Below are positions 8,496 to 16,568 of a DNA stretch of 64,000 nt, in pieces. The position numbers were made by a program, and so were the translations under genes. The DNA is from Pseudomonas sp. 7P_10.2_Bac1 (GTDB lineage Bacteria; Pseudomonadota; Gammaproteobacteria; Pseudomonadales; Pseudomonadaceae). The stretch is from assembly GCF_025465935.1 (NCBI RefSeq), contig NZ_JANLNV010000057.1, positions 45,331-109,330 of the forward strand, given 5' to 3'. The notes under the pieces are model-generated. The model was not told where the DNA came from, made no database searches, and was given only the letters and a program-made list of their open reading frames with translations. Within the stretch, counting starts at the first letter, position 1; every line of letters begins with the position of its first letter.

Positions 8496-9896
8496 TTAGG
8501 CCTGGCTGAATTTATTGGCCAACTCGCGCAGCAGTACTTCGGCCTCCAGCACTTTGTTCACCGCGTCTTCGGCTTTTTCGCGGGTCACGTTCAAACGCTC
8601 GAACAGCGCATCAGGCAGCGGCGCATAAGCGCCGTGGCCAATCCCGCGATTGCGCAGCAAACCCAACGCCATGCACACCAGATTCGGGTATTCGGCATCG
8701 GCATCGGTGTAGTTCGGGTCATGTTGAAAGCGCAGCGCGGCGGTCAGCTCATCCGGCATACCCCAATGACGCATTAGCCAGGCGCCCATTTGCTCGCGGC
8801 TGATGCCCAGCAGGTGCTGTTCGATCACGCTGTGGCTGACGTGCGGGTTGACCTCGAGGTGGCGGCAAATAAGTGAGAAGTGCGGCGGAAACACATGGGC
8901 CAGCAACAGGTAGCCAAAGTTGTGCAGCAGCCCGGCCAGGTACGCCAACCCCGTCTCCGGGCGTTTGTCACGCGGCATGCTACGGGTCAGGCCTTCAATG
9001 ACTGCGGCCGTGTAGATCGACTGCTGCCAGTACGGCGTGCTGGATTGCGGATGGTCCTTGGGCAGGCTCAGGGTTTTGCCCAGCGACAGGCTCAAGGCCA
9101 GGTTGATCACCAGATCGACCCCGAGCACACGCACGATGGCATCTTCAACCGAACGGATTTTGCTCGGCGCCGCGTAGTACGACGACGATGCCCAGCTCAT
9201 GACTTGTGCCGCCAAGGCCGGGTCAGTTTCCACGACACTGGTGATTTCATCGATGCTGACTTCAGGATCAACCCGCAGACGCATGATTTTGCGTACGCTC
9301 TCGGCCAACGGCGGTATTTCGATGGTGGCTTCAAGGCGCTGCTGAATACGCCGCGCCGTAAAGGCCTGCACTGCCTGGCTGATGGCTGCGCTGTCGTCGT
9401 CCGGGCGGTTAAGGTTGAGACTGATGGCGCTCAATGGCTCGGCAAACCGCCCAGAGTTGGCGATCCCCAGCAAACGCTGGAAGTCTTCGCAGGTGACTTC
9501 CAGCAACAGGCCCGGCTCACCCGAACTGATCAGCAGCAGCGGCTGTTTCAGCAGTTGCTCTTCGTACAGGCACGATGAACGCGTCAGAGACGGCAGGCCC
9601 GGCAACAGGCTCAGGCCATGACGGTCGAGGATTTCGCGCAGCCGGCTCTGGGCAACGGCAGTCATGCGGCGCCCGATCAGGTCCGCCAAGCGGTTGAGGT
9701 CAAGCAATTGGCTCTGCGCGAACATCACCATCAAGGCGCCAGCCGTGTCATCAAGCAGCACGGCCTGGACCTTGCTGTCCGGGCTTAGCCCCGGGTGGTC
9801 AAGCACTTCGCGATAGGCAATAGCCCGCTCGTTGAGCAGTTGCTGAACAACAGGTGGCGTACTCGGCACGGCGAGGGCAACAGCGACTTTACTCAT
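8496..9896 (-). CDS. YbaK-like plus HDOD domain signalling protein
   Basis: Cytosolic protein of 466 residues joining two domains. Residues about 10-160 resemble the YbaK/aminoacyl-tRNA deacylase fold (ERAIAYREVLDHPG near the start). Residues about 200-400 form an HDOD domain (IPPLAESVRKIMRL, DPALAAQVMSWASSSYY, YLAGLLHNFGYLLL), a degenerate HD relative used in bacterial signalling. The ATG at 9896 (MSKVAVAL) has GGA about 9 bases upstream; ATGs at 9905 and 9923 are less likely. It lies downstream of recG in the same direction, a conserved Pseudomonas order. No catalytic function is established; a regulatory role linked to c-di-GMP or stress is a guess. Confidence 0.85.
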   Translation of the reverse strand: MSKVAVALAVPSTPPVVQQLLNERAIAYREVLDHPGLSPDSKVQAVLLDDTAGALMVMFAQSQLLDLNRLADLIGRRMTAVAQSRLREILDRHGLSLLPGLPSLTRSSCLYEEQLLKQPLLLISSGEPGLLLEVTCEDFQRLLGIANSGRFAEPLSAISLNLNRPDDDSAAISQAVQAFTARRIQQRLEATIEIPPLAESVRKIMRLRVDPEVSIDEITSVVETDPALAAQVMSWASSSYYAAPSKIRSVEDAIVRVLGVDLVINLALSLSLGKTLSLPKDHPQSSTPYWQQSIYTAAVIEGLTRSMPRDKRPETGLAYLAGLLHNFGYLLLAHVFPPHFSLICRHLEVNPHVSHSVIEQHLLGISREQMGAWLMRHWGMPDELTAALRFQHDPNYTDADAEYPNLVCMALGLLRNRGIGHGAYAPLPDALFERLNVTREKAEDAVNKVLEAEVLLRELANKFSQA

Positions 9897-9977
9897 GGTC
9901 TGCATCCGATGTGTGCAACTCAAATTTGAAAACCCGGTACTGGATCGGCAGCGACTGAATTTACTGAACGGTCTTTT

Positions 9978-12053
9978 TTACACTTGACCGTATTGCTGAC
10001 CATGACGTAACCAGCGATCCAGCAAGGGGCTAACGTGGCTTGGCCAGCGTTCCAGCAACGCCAGGGCGGCGTCGCGCACAGCGGGAAGCAGGTCGGCATC
10101 GCGCATCAAGTCGGCCACCTTGAATTGCAGCAGGCCAGTTTGCCGGGTGCCGAGCATTTCGCCTGGGCCGCGCAGTTCAAGGTCTTTTTCAGCGATCACA
10201 AAGCCATCGTTGGTCTCGCGCATGATGCCCAGGCGCTGACGACCGATTTGCGACAGCGGCGGATGATACAGCAGCACACAATGGCTGGCCGCGCTGCCCC
10301 GGCCCACACGCCCGCGCAACTGGTGCAGTTGGGATAAGCCGAGGCGCTCGGGGTTTTCGATGATCATCAGGCTGGCGTTGGGAACGTCCACGCCCACTTC
10401 AATCACAGTGGTTGCGACCAGCAATTGCAGTTCGCCAGCCTTGAATTGCGCCATGACCTCGGCTTTTTCAGCGGCTTTCATACGGCCATGGATCAGCCCG
10501 ACGCGCAGTTCGCCCAGCGCGCTGGACAGGTCTTCAAAGGTGCTTTCGGCGGCCTGACAGGTCATCTCTTCGGATTCTTCAATCAGGGTGCAGACCCAAT
10601 ACGCCTGCCGCCCTTCGGCGCAGGCGGCGCGTACCCGTTCAATGACTTCCATGCGGCGGGTGTCGACCACCAGCACGGTGTTGACGGGCGTGCGCCCAGG
10701 CGGCAGCTCGTCGAGGATCGAAGTGTCGAGGTCGGCATAGGCACTCATGGCCAGGGTGCGGGGTATCGGGGTGGCCGTCATGATCAACTGGTGCGGGCAC
10801 ATGACACCGCCCACGCCTTTATTGCGCAAGGCCAGCCGTTGTTGCACGCCGAAGCGGTGCTGTTCGTCGATGATCACCAACGCCAGGTTCTTGAACTGCA
10901 CCTGCTCCTGAAACAGCGCATGGGTGCCGACCACCATCGGTGCGCCATTGGCGATTTGCTCAAGCGATGCCGCCCGCGCCTTGCCCTTGAGTTTGCCGGC
11001 CAGCCAGGCGACTTCGATGCCCAGCGGCTCCAGCCAGCGTTTAAAGCTGATGAAATGCTGCTCGGCGAGGATTTCAGTGGGAGCCATCAAGGCCACCTGA
11101 TAACCGACCTCCAGCGCCTGCAAGGCGGCCAGGGCCGCGACCACGGTTTTACCCGCGCCCACATCGCCCTGGATCAGGCGCAACATGGGCTCGGATTGGC
11201 TGAGGTCGTAAGCGATTTCATTGCCGACCCGCACTTGCGCGCCAGTGGGCGGGAAGCCCAGGTTGGCGAGGTATTGCTTGGGCAGCTTTTTGGCCTTGGG
11301 CAACGCCGGGGCTTGTTGCGAGCGCAGGCTCTCGCGCAGGCGTTGCTGCGAGAGCTGGTGAGTCAGCAGTTCTTCAAACGCCAGCCGGTGCTGGGCCCAG
11401 TGATGGCCCAGTGCGAGTTCTTCAACGTCAGCGTCAGCAGGCGGCTGATGCAAATAACGAATGGCCTCGTCCAGCGGGGCCAATTGGTATTCCTTGGCCA
11501 GTTCTGGTGGCAACCAGTCGGGCAAGCTGCGCGGCCCCAGCATCGCCAGGCTCTGCTGGCTGAGCTGGCGCAAACGCTGCTGCGTCAGGCCCTCGGTGGT
11601 GGGGTAGATCGGCGTCAGCGTGGTGTCGACAGGCGGCGGCTCCGCTCCGGTGATAGCGCGGTACTCGGGGTGGTAAATTTCCAGACCCGAGGCGCCCGGC
11701 CGTGCCTCGCCATAGCAGCGCACTTCGGTGCCGCGCTTGAGACTTTCTTTTTGCGCGTTGCTGAAGTGGTAGAAGCGCAGGCTCAAGCCGCCGGTGCCAT
11801 CGTTGATGCGCACCAACAGACTGCGGCGCTTGCCCATCACTACGTCGACGCCAATCACCCGGCCTTCGACCACCGCGTCCTGACCGGGACGCAGCGCACC
11901 AATCGGCACCACGCGGGTGCGGTCCTGGTAGCGCAACGGCAAGTGGAAAAGCACATCCTGAACGGTTTCGAGCCCTACCTTGGCCAGCTTCTCGGCCATG
12001 GCCTCACCGACGCCCTTGAGCGCGGTGACCGACACGTTGGACAACTCAGTCAT
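9978..12053 (-). CDS. recG: ATP-dependent DNA helicase RecG
   Basis: Branch-migrating helicase that remodels stalled forks and recombination intermediates, 691 residues, the normal family length. The N-terminal wedge/OB domain (about 60-160) is followed by superfamily 2 motifs: Walker A DVGAGKTVVAAL near residue 295, DEQH box IIDEQHRFG near 395, TATPIPRT, and the motif VI region QLRGRVGRG. It starts 9 bases after the oxyR stop, so the two are probably co-transcribed, as in other pseudomonads. Confidence 0.97.
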   Translation of the reverse strand: MTELSNVSVTALKGVGEAMAEKLAKVGLETVQDVLFHLPLRYQDRTRVVPIGALRPGQDAVVEGRVIGVDVVMGKRRSLLVRINDGTGGLSLRFYHFSNAQKESLKRGTEVRCYGEARPGASGLEIYHPEYRAITGAEPPPVDTTLTPIYPTTEGLTQQRLRQLSQQSLAMLGPRSLPDWLPPELAKEYQLAPLDEAIRYLHQPPADADVEELALGHHWAQHRLAFEELLTHQLSQQRLRESLRSQQAPALPKAKKLPKQYLANLGFPPTGAQVRVGNEIAYDLSQSEPMLRLIQGDVGAGKTVVAALAALQALEVGYQVALMAPTEILAEQHFISFKRWLEPLGIEVAWLAGKLKGKARAASLEQIANGAPMVVGTHALFQEQVQFKNLALVIIDEQHRFGVQQRLALRNKGVGGVMCPHQLIMTATPIPRTLAMSAYADLDTSILDELPPGRTPVNTVLVVDTRRMEVIERVRAACAEGRQAYWVCTLIEESEEMTCQAAESTFEDLSSALGELRVGLIHGRMKAAEKAEVMAQFKAGELQLLVATTVIEVGVDVPNASLMIIENPERLGLSQLHQLRGRVGRGSAASHCVLLYHPPLSQIGRQRLGIMRETNDGFVIAEKDLELRGPGEMLGTRQTGLLQFKVADLMRDADLLPAVRDAALALLERWPSHVSPLLDRWLRHGQQYGQV

Positions 12054-12062
12054 TTCAGCTTC

Positions 12063-12983
12063 TTAGGTCGCGACAGGTGGCTTGGCCACGGAACACAGGC
12101 GGATCGAGTCCGCGAGGATTTCGATGGCTTTTGGCCGTGGGAAGCTCGCACGCCAGGCGATGGCCACCGTGCGAAACGGTACCGGCGGGGTCAGCGGACG
12201 CACGGACAAAATGCCAGGGGCGTAATGGTGGCTGTCGACCGCCGACAACGGCAGGATCGAAATCCCCAACCCCGAGGCGACCATATGGCGGATGGTTTCC
12301 AGCGAACTGGACTCCACCGTGGTGTGCTTGGCGCCATCGGCCCCCTTGGTCAGCGTAGGGCACGCTTCCAGCACCTGATCGCGGAAGCAGTGGCCTTCAC
12401 CCAGCAGCAGCAAGCTCTTGTCGTTGAGCAGGTTGGCGTCGATGGTTTCTTTTTTGCTCCACGGGTGTTCGCTCGGCATCAAGACGTAGAACGGCTCGTC
12501 GTAGAGCGGCAACGTCAAGACGTCGGCTTCCTGGAACGGCAGCGCGATGATGATCGCGTCCAGTTCGCCGTTGCGCAGTTTGTCGCGCAGCACGTGTGTG
12601 AAGTTTTCTTCGATGTACAACGGCATTTGCGGTGCGACCCGATGCAGTTGCGGAATAAGGTGTGGGAAAAGGTACGGACCAACGGTGTAAATCGCCCCCA
12701 CCTTGAGCGGTGCGGTCAGTTGATTCTTCCCGGCCTGAGCCAGTTCGCGAATGCCTTGGGCCTGCTCAAGAACCTTTTGCGCCTGGGCAACGATGCCCTC
12801 ACCCACAGGCGTGAGACGCACAGCGCTTTTGCTGCGCTCGAAAATCAGCACACCGAGTTCGTCTTCCAGCTTTTTCACGCCCACCGACAAGGTCGGTTGG
12901 CTAACGTGACAACGTTCGGCTGCGTGACCGAAGTGTTGCTCTTGGGCGAGCGTAACGATGTAGCGTAATTCGGTAAGAGTCAT
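12063..12983 (-). CDS. oxyR: Hydrogen peroxide sensor, LysR-type regulator OxyR
   Basis: Transcription factor activated by H2O2, controlling catalases, alkyl hydroperoxide reductase and similar genes. 306 residues: N-terminal winged helix (about 1-60, QPTLSVGVKKLEDELG) and a LysR effector domain. The two redox cysteines are visible in GEGHCFRDQVLEAC, spaced nine residues apart as Cys199/Cys208 are in E. coli OxyR. It is upstream of recG in the same direction, and katE is elsewhere in this window. Confidence 0.96.
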   Translation of the reverse strand: MTLTELRYIVTLAQEQHFGHAAERCHVSQPTLSVGVKKLEDELGVLIFERSKSAVRLTPVGEGIVAQAQKVLEQAQGIRELAQAGKNQLTAPLKVGAIYTVGPYLFPHLIPQLHRVAPQMPLYIEENFTHVLRDKLRNGELDAIIIALPFQEADVLTLPLYDEPFYVLMPSEHPWSKKETIDANLLNDKSLLLLGEGHCFRDQVLEACPTLTKGADGAKHTTVESSSLETIRHMVASGLGISILPLSAVDSHHYAPGILSVRPLTPPVPFRTVAIAWRASFPRPKAIEILADSIRLCSVAKPPVAT

Positions 12984-13021
12984 AACGGGCGTCCCTGTGT
13001 TTGCGGGCCAAGCATAACGGC

Positions 13022-13046
13022 TGCTATCGATAGACGCACGTTATCA
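13022..13046 (-). promoter_or_regulatory. Possible OxyR half-site upstream of oxyR
   Basis: Read on the minus strand, the sequence contains ATAA, seven bases, CTAT, close to one half of the OxyR pattern ATAG-N7-CTAT; a 10-bp palindrome CTATCGATAG overlaps it. It sits about 40-60 bases before the oxyR start, where autoregulation would act. The second half-site is poor, so this is tentative. Confidence 0.28.
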
Positions 13047-13199
13047 CTCATTGCCTACGGAACCACAGTGACTGCGGCACGTATTCATGTTCAAGCATCA
13101 ACTGGGTGAGCCGCCTGTGTAGTCGCTGACCAAGCATGGGGCTGCGAGGGGTTGCGAAGCGCCTCTGAGCGGCGACGACAGGGAGCGGGGCCAATATGT

Positions 13200-13227
13200 A
13201 CAAAGGGCACCCTGGGGTGCCCTTTGT
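13200..13227. terminator. Hairpin terminator-like structure after tonB
   Basis: Perfect 12-bp inverted repeat ACAAAGGGCACC / GGTGCCCTTTGT with a 4-base loop, five bases past the tonB stop. There is no long T-run, so it may be a weak terminator or a transcript-end stabiliser. Confidence 0.6.
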
Positions 13228-13231
13228 GGTG

Positions 13232-13978
13232 TTAACGCCGACGTTTATCGATGGAATAAACGAACGGAGCCACGATTTCGATGCTGCCGTTAGTGAGCAT
13301 TTCAGGCGGCGGCTTGGGCAATGGTTGTGCCCGGCGAATCATTTCCAGGGTGGCCCGGTCCAGATCCGCGTTGCCGGAGCGGCCTACCAGCTCGTAGGAC
13401 AGCACCTTGCCTTCGGCATCCACGACGAAGCGCAGACGGTTCAGACCTTCTTTGCCCCGCGACTGAGCGGCGGGCGGGTACTTCTTGTACTTGCCCAAGT
13501 GGGCCAGCAACGTACCTTCCCAGCTGGCTTTGGCGGCCAGTTGTTGTGGCGACGGGCCTGGAGCCGGCGCAGCAGACTTCTCGCTCGGCGCCTTGGTCGG
13601 CGTTGCGTCGCTAGGTTTATCTTCTGACGGCTTTTCCTTGACCGGCTCAGGTTTTTCCACAGGCTTGGGCGGCTGAGGCTTCTGCTTGGGCTTAACCGGT
13701 TTGGGCACAGCAATCTTGGGTTTGGGCGCTTCGGCCAGCTTGGGTATCGGCAACTCTTCCACGGGAGCCGGCGGTTGTGGCGGGGTCACCACTTTCGGCG
13801 GCGCAGGCGGAGGCGGCTCTGGCATCGGCGCCAGATCCACCATCATGGCTTGCGGCGGAAGTTCGATAGGCCGTGGGTTAGACCAATTCAGGGCAAGAGC
13901 CACTGCCACAGCATGAATCGCCAGCACCACGGCCAAGCTGATTGCGTAACGCGTCATCTTTTGGCGCGCTATGGTCAT
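13232..13978 (-). CDS. tonB: Energy transducer TonB
   Basis: Periplasm-spanning protein that passes inner-membrane proton-motive energy to outer-membrane siderophore and vitamin receptors, 248 residues. N-terminal membrane anchor (about 9-30, ISLAVVLAIHAVAVALAL), then a long Pro/Lys/Glu-rich spacer (about 40-150), then the C-terminal TonB domain (about 160-248) with YKKYPPAAQSRGKEG. Its start overlaps the exbD stop (ATGA). Third gene of the exbB-exbD-tonB operon, the order found upstream of oxyR in P. putida. Confidence 0.95.
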   Translation of the reverse strand: MTIARQKMTRYAISLAVVLAIHAVAVALALNWSNPRPIELPPQAMMVDLAPMPEPPPPAPPKVVTPPQPPAPVEELPIPKLAEAPKPKIAVPKPVKPKQKPQPPKPVEKPEPVKEKPSEDKPSDATPTKAPSEKSAAPAPGPSPQQLAAKASWEGTLLAHLGKYKKYPPAAQSRGKEGLNRLRFVVDAEGKVLSYELVGRSGNADLDRATLEMIRRAQPLPKPPPEMLTNGSIEIVAPFVYSIDKRRR

Positions 13979-14400
13979 TTCTTGGCTGCCGTCTCTAGTC
14001 CGACCAGACCGACCTTCAAGTAACCAGCTGCGCGCAATGCATCCATCACGCTCATCAAATCACCGTAATCCACACCTTTGTCTGCCTGGAAGAAGATCGT
14101 CGTGTCCTTGTTGTTGTGAGTCCTGGCATCCAGGGTCGGGCCCAATGCTTCAACCGTGACCGGCTCTTCGCCCAGATATAGGCGCTGGTCAGCTTTGACG
14201 CTGAGGAACACCGGTTTCTCGGGTCGCGGTGCCGGTTTGGCGGTCGAAGCGGGCAGGTCAACCTTGATATCAACAGTCGCCAGCGGTGCCGCCACCATGA
14301 AGATGATCAGCAGTACCAGCATCACGTCAATAAAAGGGGTGACGTTGATTTCATGGTTCTCGGCGAGATCGTCATCGCCTTCTTTTAAATGCAGGCCCAT
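13975..14400 (-). CDS. exbD: Biopolymer transport protein ExbD
   Basis: Inner-membrane component of the TonB energising motor, 141 residues. The single transmembrane helix near residues 20-42 contains the proton-path aspartate in NVTPFIDVMLVLLIIFM; the rest is periplasmic. It overlaps tonB by 4 bases and follows exbB by 6 bases. Confidence 0.96.
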   Translation of the reverse strand: MGLHLKEGDDDLAENHEINVTPFIDVMLVLLIIFMVAAPLATVDIKVDLPASTAKPAPRPEKPVFLSVKADQRLYLGEEPVTVEALGPTLDARTHNNKDTTIFFQADKGVDYGDLMSVMDALRAAGYLKVGLVGLETAAKK

Positions 14401-14406
14401 GGCCGA

Positions 14407-15381
14407 TTACCCCACTTTCACCATGTGCGGTTGCGAGCTGCGCTCGGGCGGCAGGTGATCGAGGTCACGACTAACCAGCAGCAACACTTCTGCCGATGCA
14501 TCCGCCACCTGAGCCTTGTAGCCGGTGATGGAGCGGGCGAATACGTTATAAATCACCACCGCAGGAATCGCAGCCACCAGGCCCAAAGCGGTTGCCAGCA
14601 AGGCCTCGGCGATACCGGGTGCAACGACGGCCAGGTTGGTGGTTTGGGTTTTGGCGATGCCGATGAAGGAGTTCATGATGCCCCATACGGTACCGAACAG
14701 ACCGACGAACGGTGCTGTGGAACCGATGGTCGCCAGCACGCCGGTGCCGCTGCTCATGTTACGACCGCAGGCCGCCACCAGACGCTCAAGGCGGAAGCTG
14801 ACACGCTCCTTGATACCTTCTTTTTCACGGCTGTTGGCCGACAGGCGCATTTCTTCCATGGCGTCCTGTACCAACAGGTGCGCGAGGGTGCCTTCTTTGG
14901 CTGCTGTTTCGCTGGCTTCTTGAAGTGTGCGGGCTTTTTTCAGGTTGGCGATTTCGCCGCGCAGGCGACGCTTGGCGCCCATCACTTCAAAGCCTTTGGC
15001 GATCCAGATGGTCCAGGTGATGATCGAGGCGATTGCCAGGCCGATCATCACGAGTTTCACAACAATGTCAGCGTTTTTGTACATGCCCCAAGGGGACAGG
15101 TCATGGGCCATGCCCAAGCTGTTATCTTCTTCGGCCACGACTTGCGATGCTTCATCAGCCGGAGCGCCAGCGCCTTCAGCGGGGGCTGGGTCTGTCGCAG
15201 CCGGTGCAGCAACAGGCGCCGCAGCCTCCGTGGCGGAGTGCACAGCCGGTGTGGCAGGTTCGTCGGCAAAGGCCGCCGCTGGTGCCAGCATAAGGCTGAA
15301 CATCAGCGCCGCAAGCCCACGCCATAGACGTGAAGGGCTCGAAAGCTGGGTTGGCGAAGCGGAGGGTTGATTGCGTGTCAT
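14407..15381 (-). CDS. exbB: TonB-system proton channel ExbB
   Basis: Inner-membrane channel subunit of the ExbB-ExbD motor, 324 residues against about 245 in E. coli. The extra length is an N-terminal signal-like helix (about 20-40) followed by an Ala/Pro/Glu-rich periplasmic stretch (about 40-105), an extension common in pseudomonads. Then come three MotA/TolQ-type helices, including the conserved region TIGSTAPFVGLFGTVWGIM and a last helix near GLVAAIPAVVIYNVFA. A Fur-like site lies about 80-100 bases upstream, consistent with iron control. Confidence 0.95.
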   Translation of the reverse strand: MTRNQPSASPTQLSSPSRLWRGLAALMFSLMLAPAAAFADEPATPAVHSATEAAAPVAAPAATDPAPAEGAGAPADEASQVVAEEDNSLGMAHDLSPWGMYKNADIVVKLVMIGLAIASIITWTIWIAKGFEVMGAKRRLRGEIANLKKARTLQEASETAAKEGTLAHLLVQDAMEEMRLSANSREKEGIKERVSFRLERLVAACGRNMSSGTGVLATIGSTAPFVGLFGTVWGIMNSFIGIAKTQTTNLAVVAPGIAEALLATALGLVAAIPAVVIYNVFARSITGYKAQVADASAEVLLLVSRDLDHLPPERSSQPHMVKVG

Positions 15382-15458
15382 GCTAGCCGGACCTGAAGAA
15401 AGTAAAGAAGAAATGCCCTACAGCGCGTCTTAAGACCCAGGGCAAACGATGCGTTATT

Positions 15459-15479
15459 ATTGCAAGTAATTCTTGTTAA
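15459..15479 (-). promoter_or_regulatory. Candidate Fur box before exbBD-tonB
   Basis: ATTGCAAGTAATTCTTGTTAA has the palindromic core CAAG-TAATT-CTTG and resembles the TGCAAATNATTCTCATTTGCA-like Fur sites of pseudomonads. It lies about 80 bases upstream of exbB and about 90 bases upstream of the divergent gene at 15569. The call rests on motif likeness and on the known iron control of tonB-exbBD. Confidence 0.5.
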
Positions 15480-15568
15480 CAAAAGCAAATGCACTTGTTT
15501 TTTTCAAATGTCACGATCTTGAGCGTGACCGCACAGCCATTTTTGTAACATTTCGTAAGGAGCTTAAG

Positions 15569-16429
15569 ATGTCCAAACCCACAGCGCTGATTGTCGGTTG
15601 CGGTGATGTCGGGAGTCGTCTGGCCACTCAGTTGCTTGAGCGTGGCTGGCAAGTCTATGGGTTGCGCCGTTCGATAGATCGCTTGCCTGCCGGGGCCATC
15701 GGTGTTGCGGGCGACCTCTTCAACCAGACGTGCCCGGCCAACTGGCCGACCGGTCAGCTTGATTACCTGGTGTACAGCACCGCTGCCACCGAACATGACG
15801 AAGCCGGCTATCAGGCCGCGTATGTCGAGGGCTTGAAACATACCCTGAGCTGGCTCAAACAACACGTCCAACAACCCAAGCGCTTGCTGTTTGTGTCCAG
15901 CAGCGGAGTGTATGTGCAGCAAGACGGGGAATGGGTAGATGAAACCTCACCCGCAGAATCAACCAACTACTCCGGCCGGATCATGCTCGAGGCTGAGCAG
16001 ATAGCCCTGCACAGTGGCGTGCCGGCCAGCGTCGTGCGCCTGACTGGTATTTATGGGCCGGGGCGTGAATGGTTGCTGGGGCAAGTGCGCAAGGGTTATC
16101 GCGTGGCCGTCAATCCACCGCTGTATGGCAACCGGATTCACGCCGATGACGCAGCCGGGCTTTTGGCCTTCTTGCTGGAAGCAGACCGACAAGGCAAGGC
16201 TTTGGACGACTGCTATATAGGTGTTGATAACGAACCCGCGCCGCTGGCCGAGGTGGTGGACTGGTTGCGTGAGCGCCTGGGCGTGACCGAATGGGCCGAA
16301 GAGGCGAGCGTGCGCCGTGCGGGCAGTAAGCGTTGCAGCAACGCGCGGGCTAAAGCATTGGGCTGGGAGCCGCGCTATTCGAGCTATCGCGAGGGCTATG
16401 CAGCGATTCTTGACGCTATTACACCGTAA
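15569..16429 (+). CDS. NAD-dependent epimerase/SDR-type Rossmann protein (YeeZ-like)
   Basis: Cytosolic protein of 286 residues with an N-terminal nucleotide-binding motif GCGDVGSRLA (about 9-18) and extended-SDR features such as LLFVSSSGVY near 110 and VVRLTGIYGPGREWLL. In the place of the usual YxxxK there is YSGRIM, so the catalytic lysine appears to be missing or displaced; this is seen in YeeZ-type relatives. The start at 15569 has TAAGGAGC about 6 bases upstream; the 32 upstream codons in frame are not part of the protein. Function unknown. It is divergent from exbB and could share the Fur-like site. Confidence 0.82.
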   Translation: MSKPTALIVGCGDVGSRLATQLLERGWQVYGLRRSIDRLPAGAIGVAGDLFNQTCPANWPTGQLDYLVYSTAATEHDEAGYQAAYVEGLKHTLSWLKQHVQQPKRLLFVSSSGVYVQQDGEWVDETSPAESTNYSGRIMLEAEQIALHSGVPASVVRLTGIYGPGREWLLGQVRKGYRVAVNPPLYGNRIHADDAAGLLAFLLEADRQGKALDDCYIGVDNEPAPLAEVVDWLRERLGVTEWAEEASVRRAGSKRCSNARAKALGWEPRYSSYREGYAAILDAITP

Positions 16430-16434
16430 GAGCT

Positions 16435-16500
16435 GTCGAGGCACGAAGGCTGCGATCTTTTGAAGATCAAAAGATCGCGAGGCAAGCTCGCTCCTACAGG
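16435..16500. repeat. REP-like palindrome, copy 4 (left arm degraded)
   Basis: The right arm AAAGATCGCGAGGCAAGCTC plus GCTCCTACAG is intact, while the left arm has been altered to GTCGAGGCACGAAGGCTGCGATCTTTT. It abuts the 51-bp palindrome at 16502. Confidence 0.75.
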
Positions 16501-16501
16501 A

Positions 16502-16552
16502 TGAACTGCCCCAAACAGTTGGATGGGTGTCCAACTTTTTGGGGGCAGTTCA
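16502..16552. mobile_element. 51-bp palindrome resembling a collapsed IS3-family element
   Basis: Outer arms are perfect 11-bp inverted repeats, TGAACTGCCCC at 16502-16512 and GGGGCAGTTCA at 16542-16552. Inner arms AAACAGTTGGA and TCCAACTTTTTG continue the symmetry with one gap or mismatch. The end sequence TGAACTGCCCCCAAAAAGTT followed by GGA resembles terminal inverted repeats of IS3-family (IS150-like) elements. GGA is present immediately on both sides (16499-16501 and 16553-16555), as a 3-bp target duplication would be. No transposase remains. Alternatively it is simply a terminator hairpin for the convergent genes around it. Confidence 0.5.
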
Positions 16553-16568
16553 GGAGCGGGGTTGGCTT

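Noticed and set aside
10425..12968. 847-codon open frame on the + strand, antisense to recG and running on into oxyR
   Set aside because: It mirrors two real genes read in the same phase; the product is Gln/His/Arg-rich without any domain. Such antisense frames are common in GC-rich codon usage.
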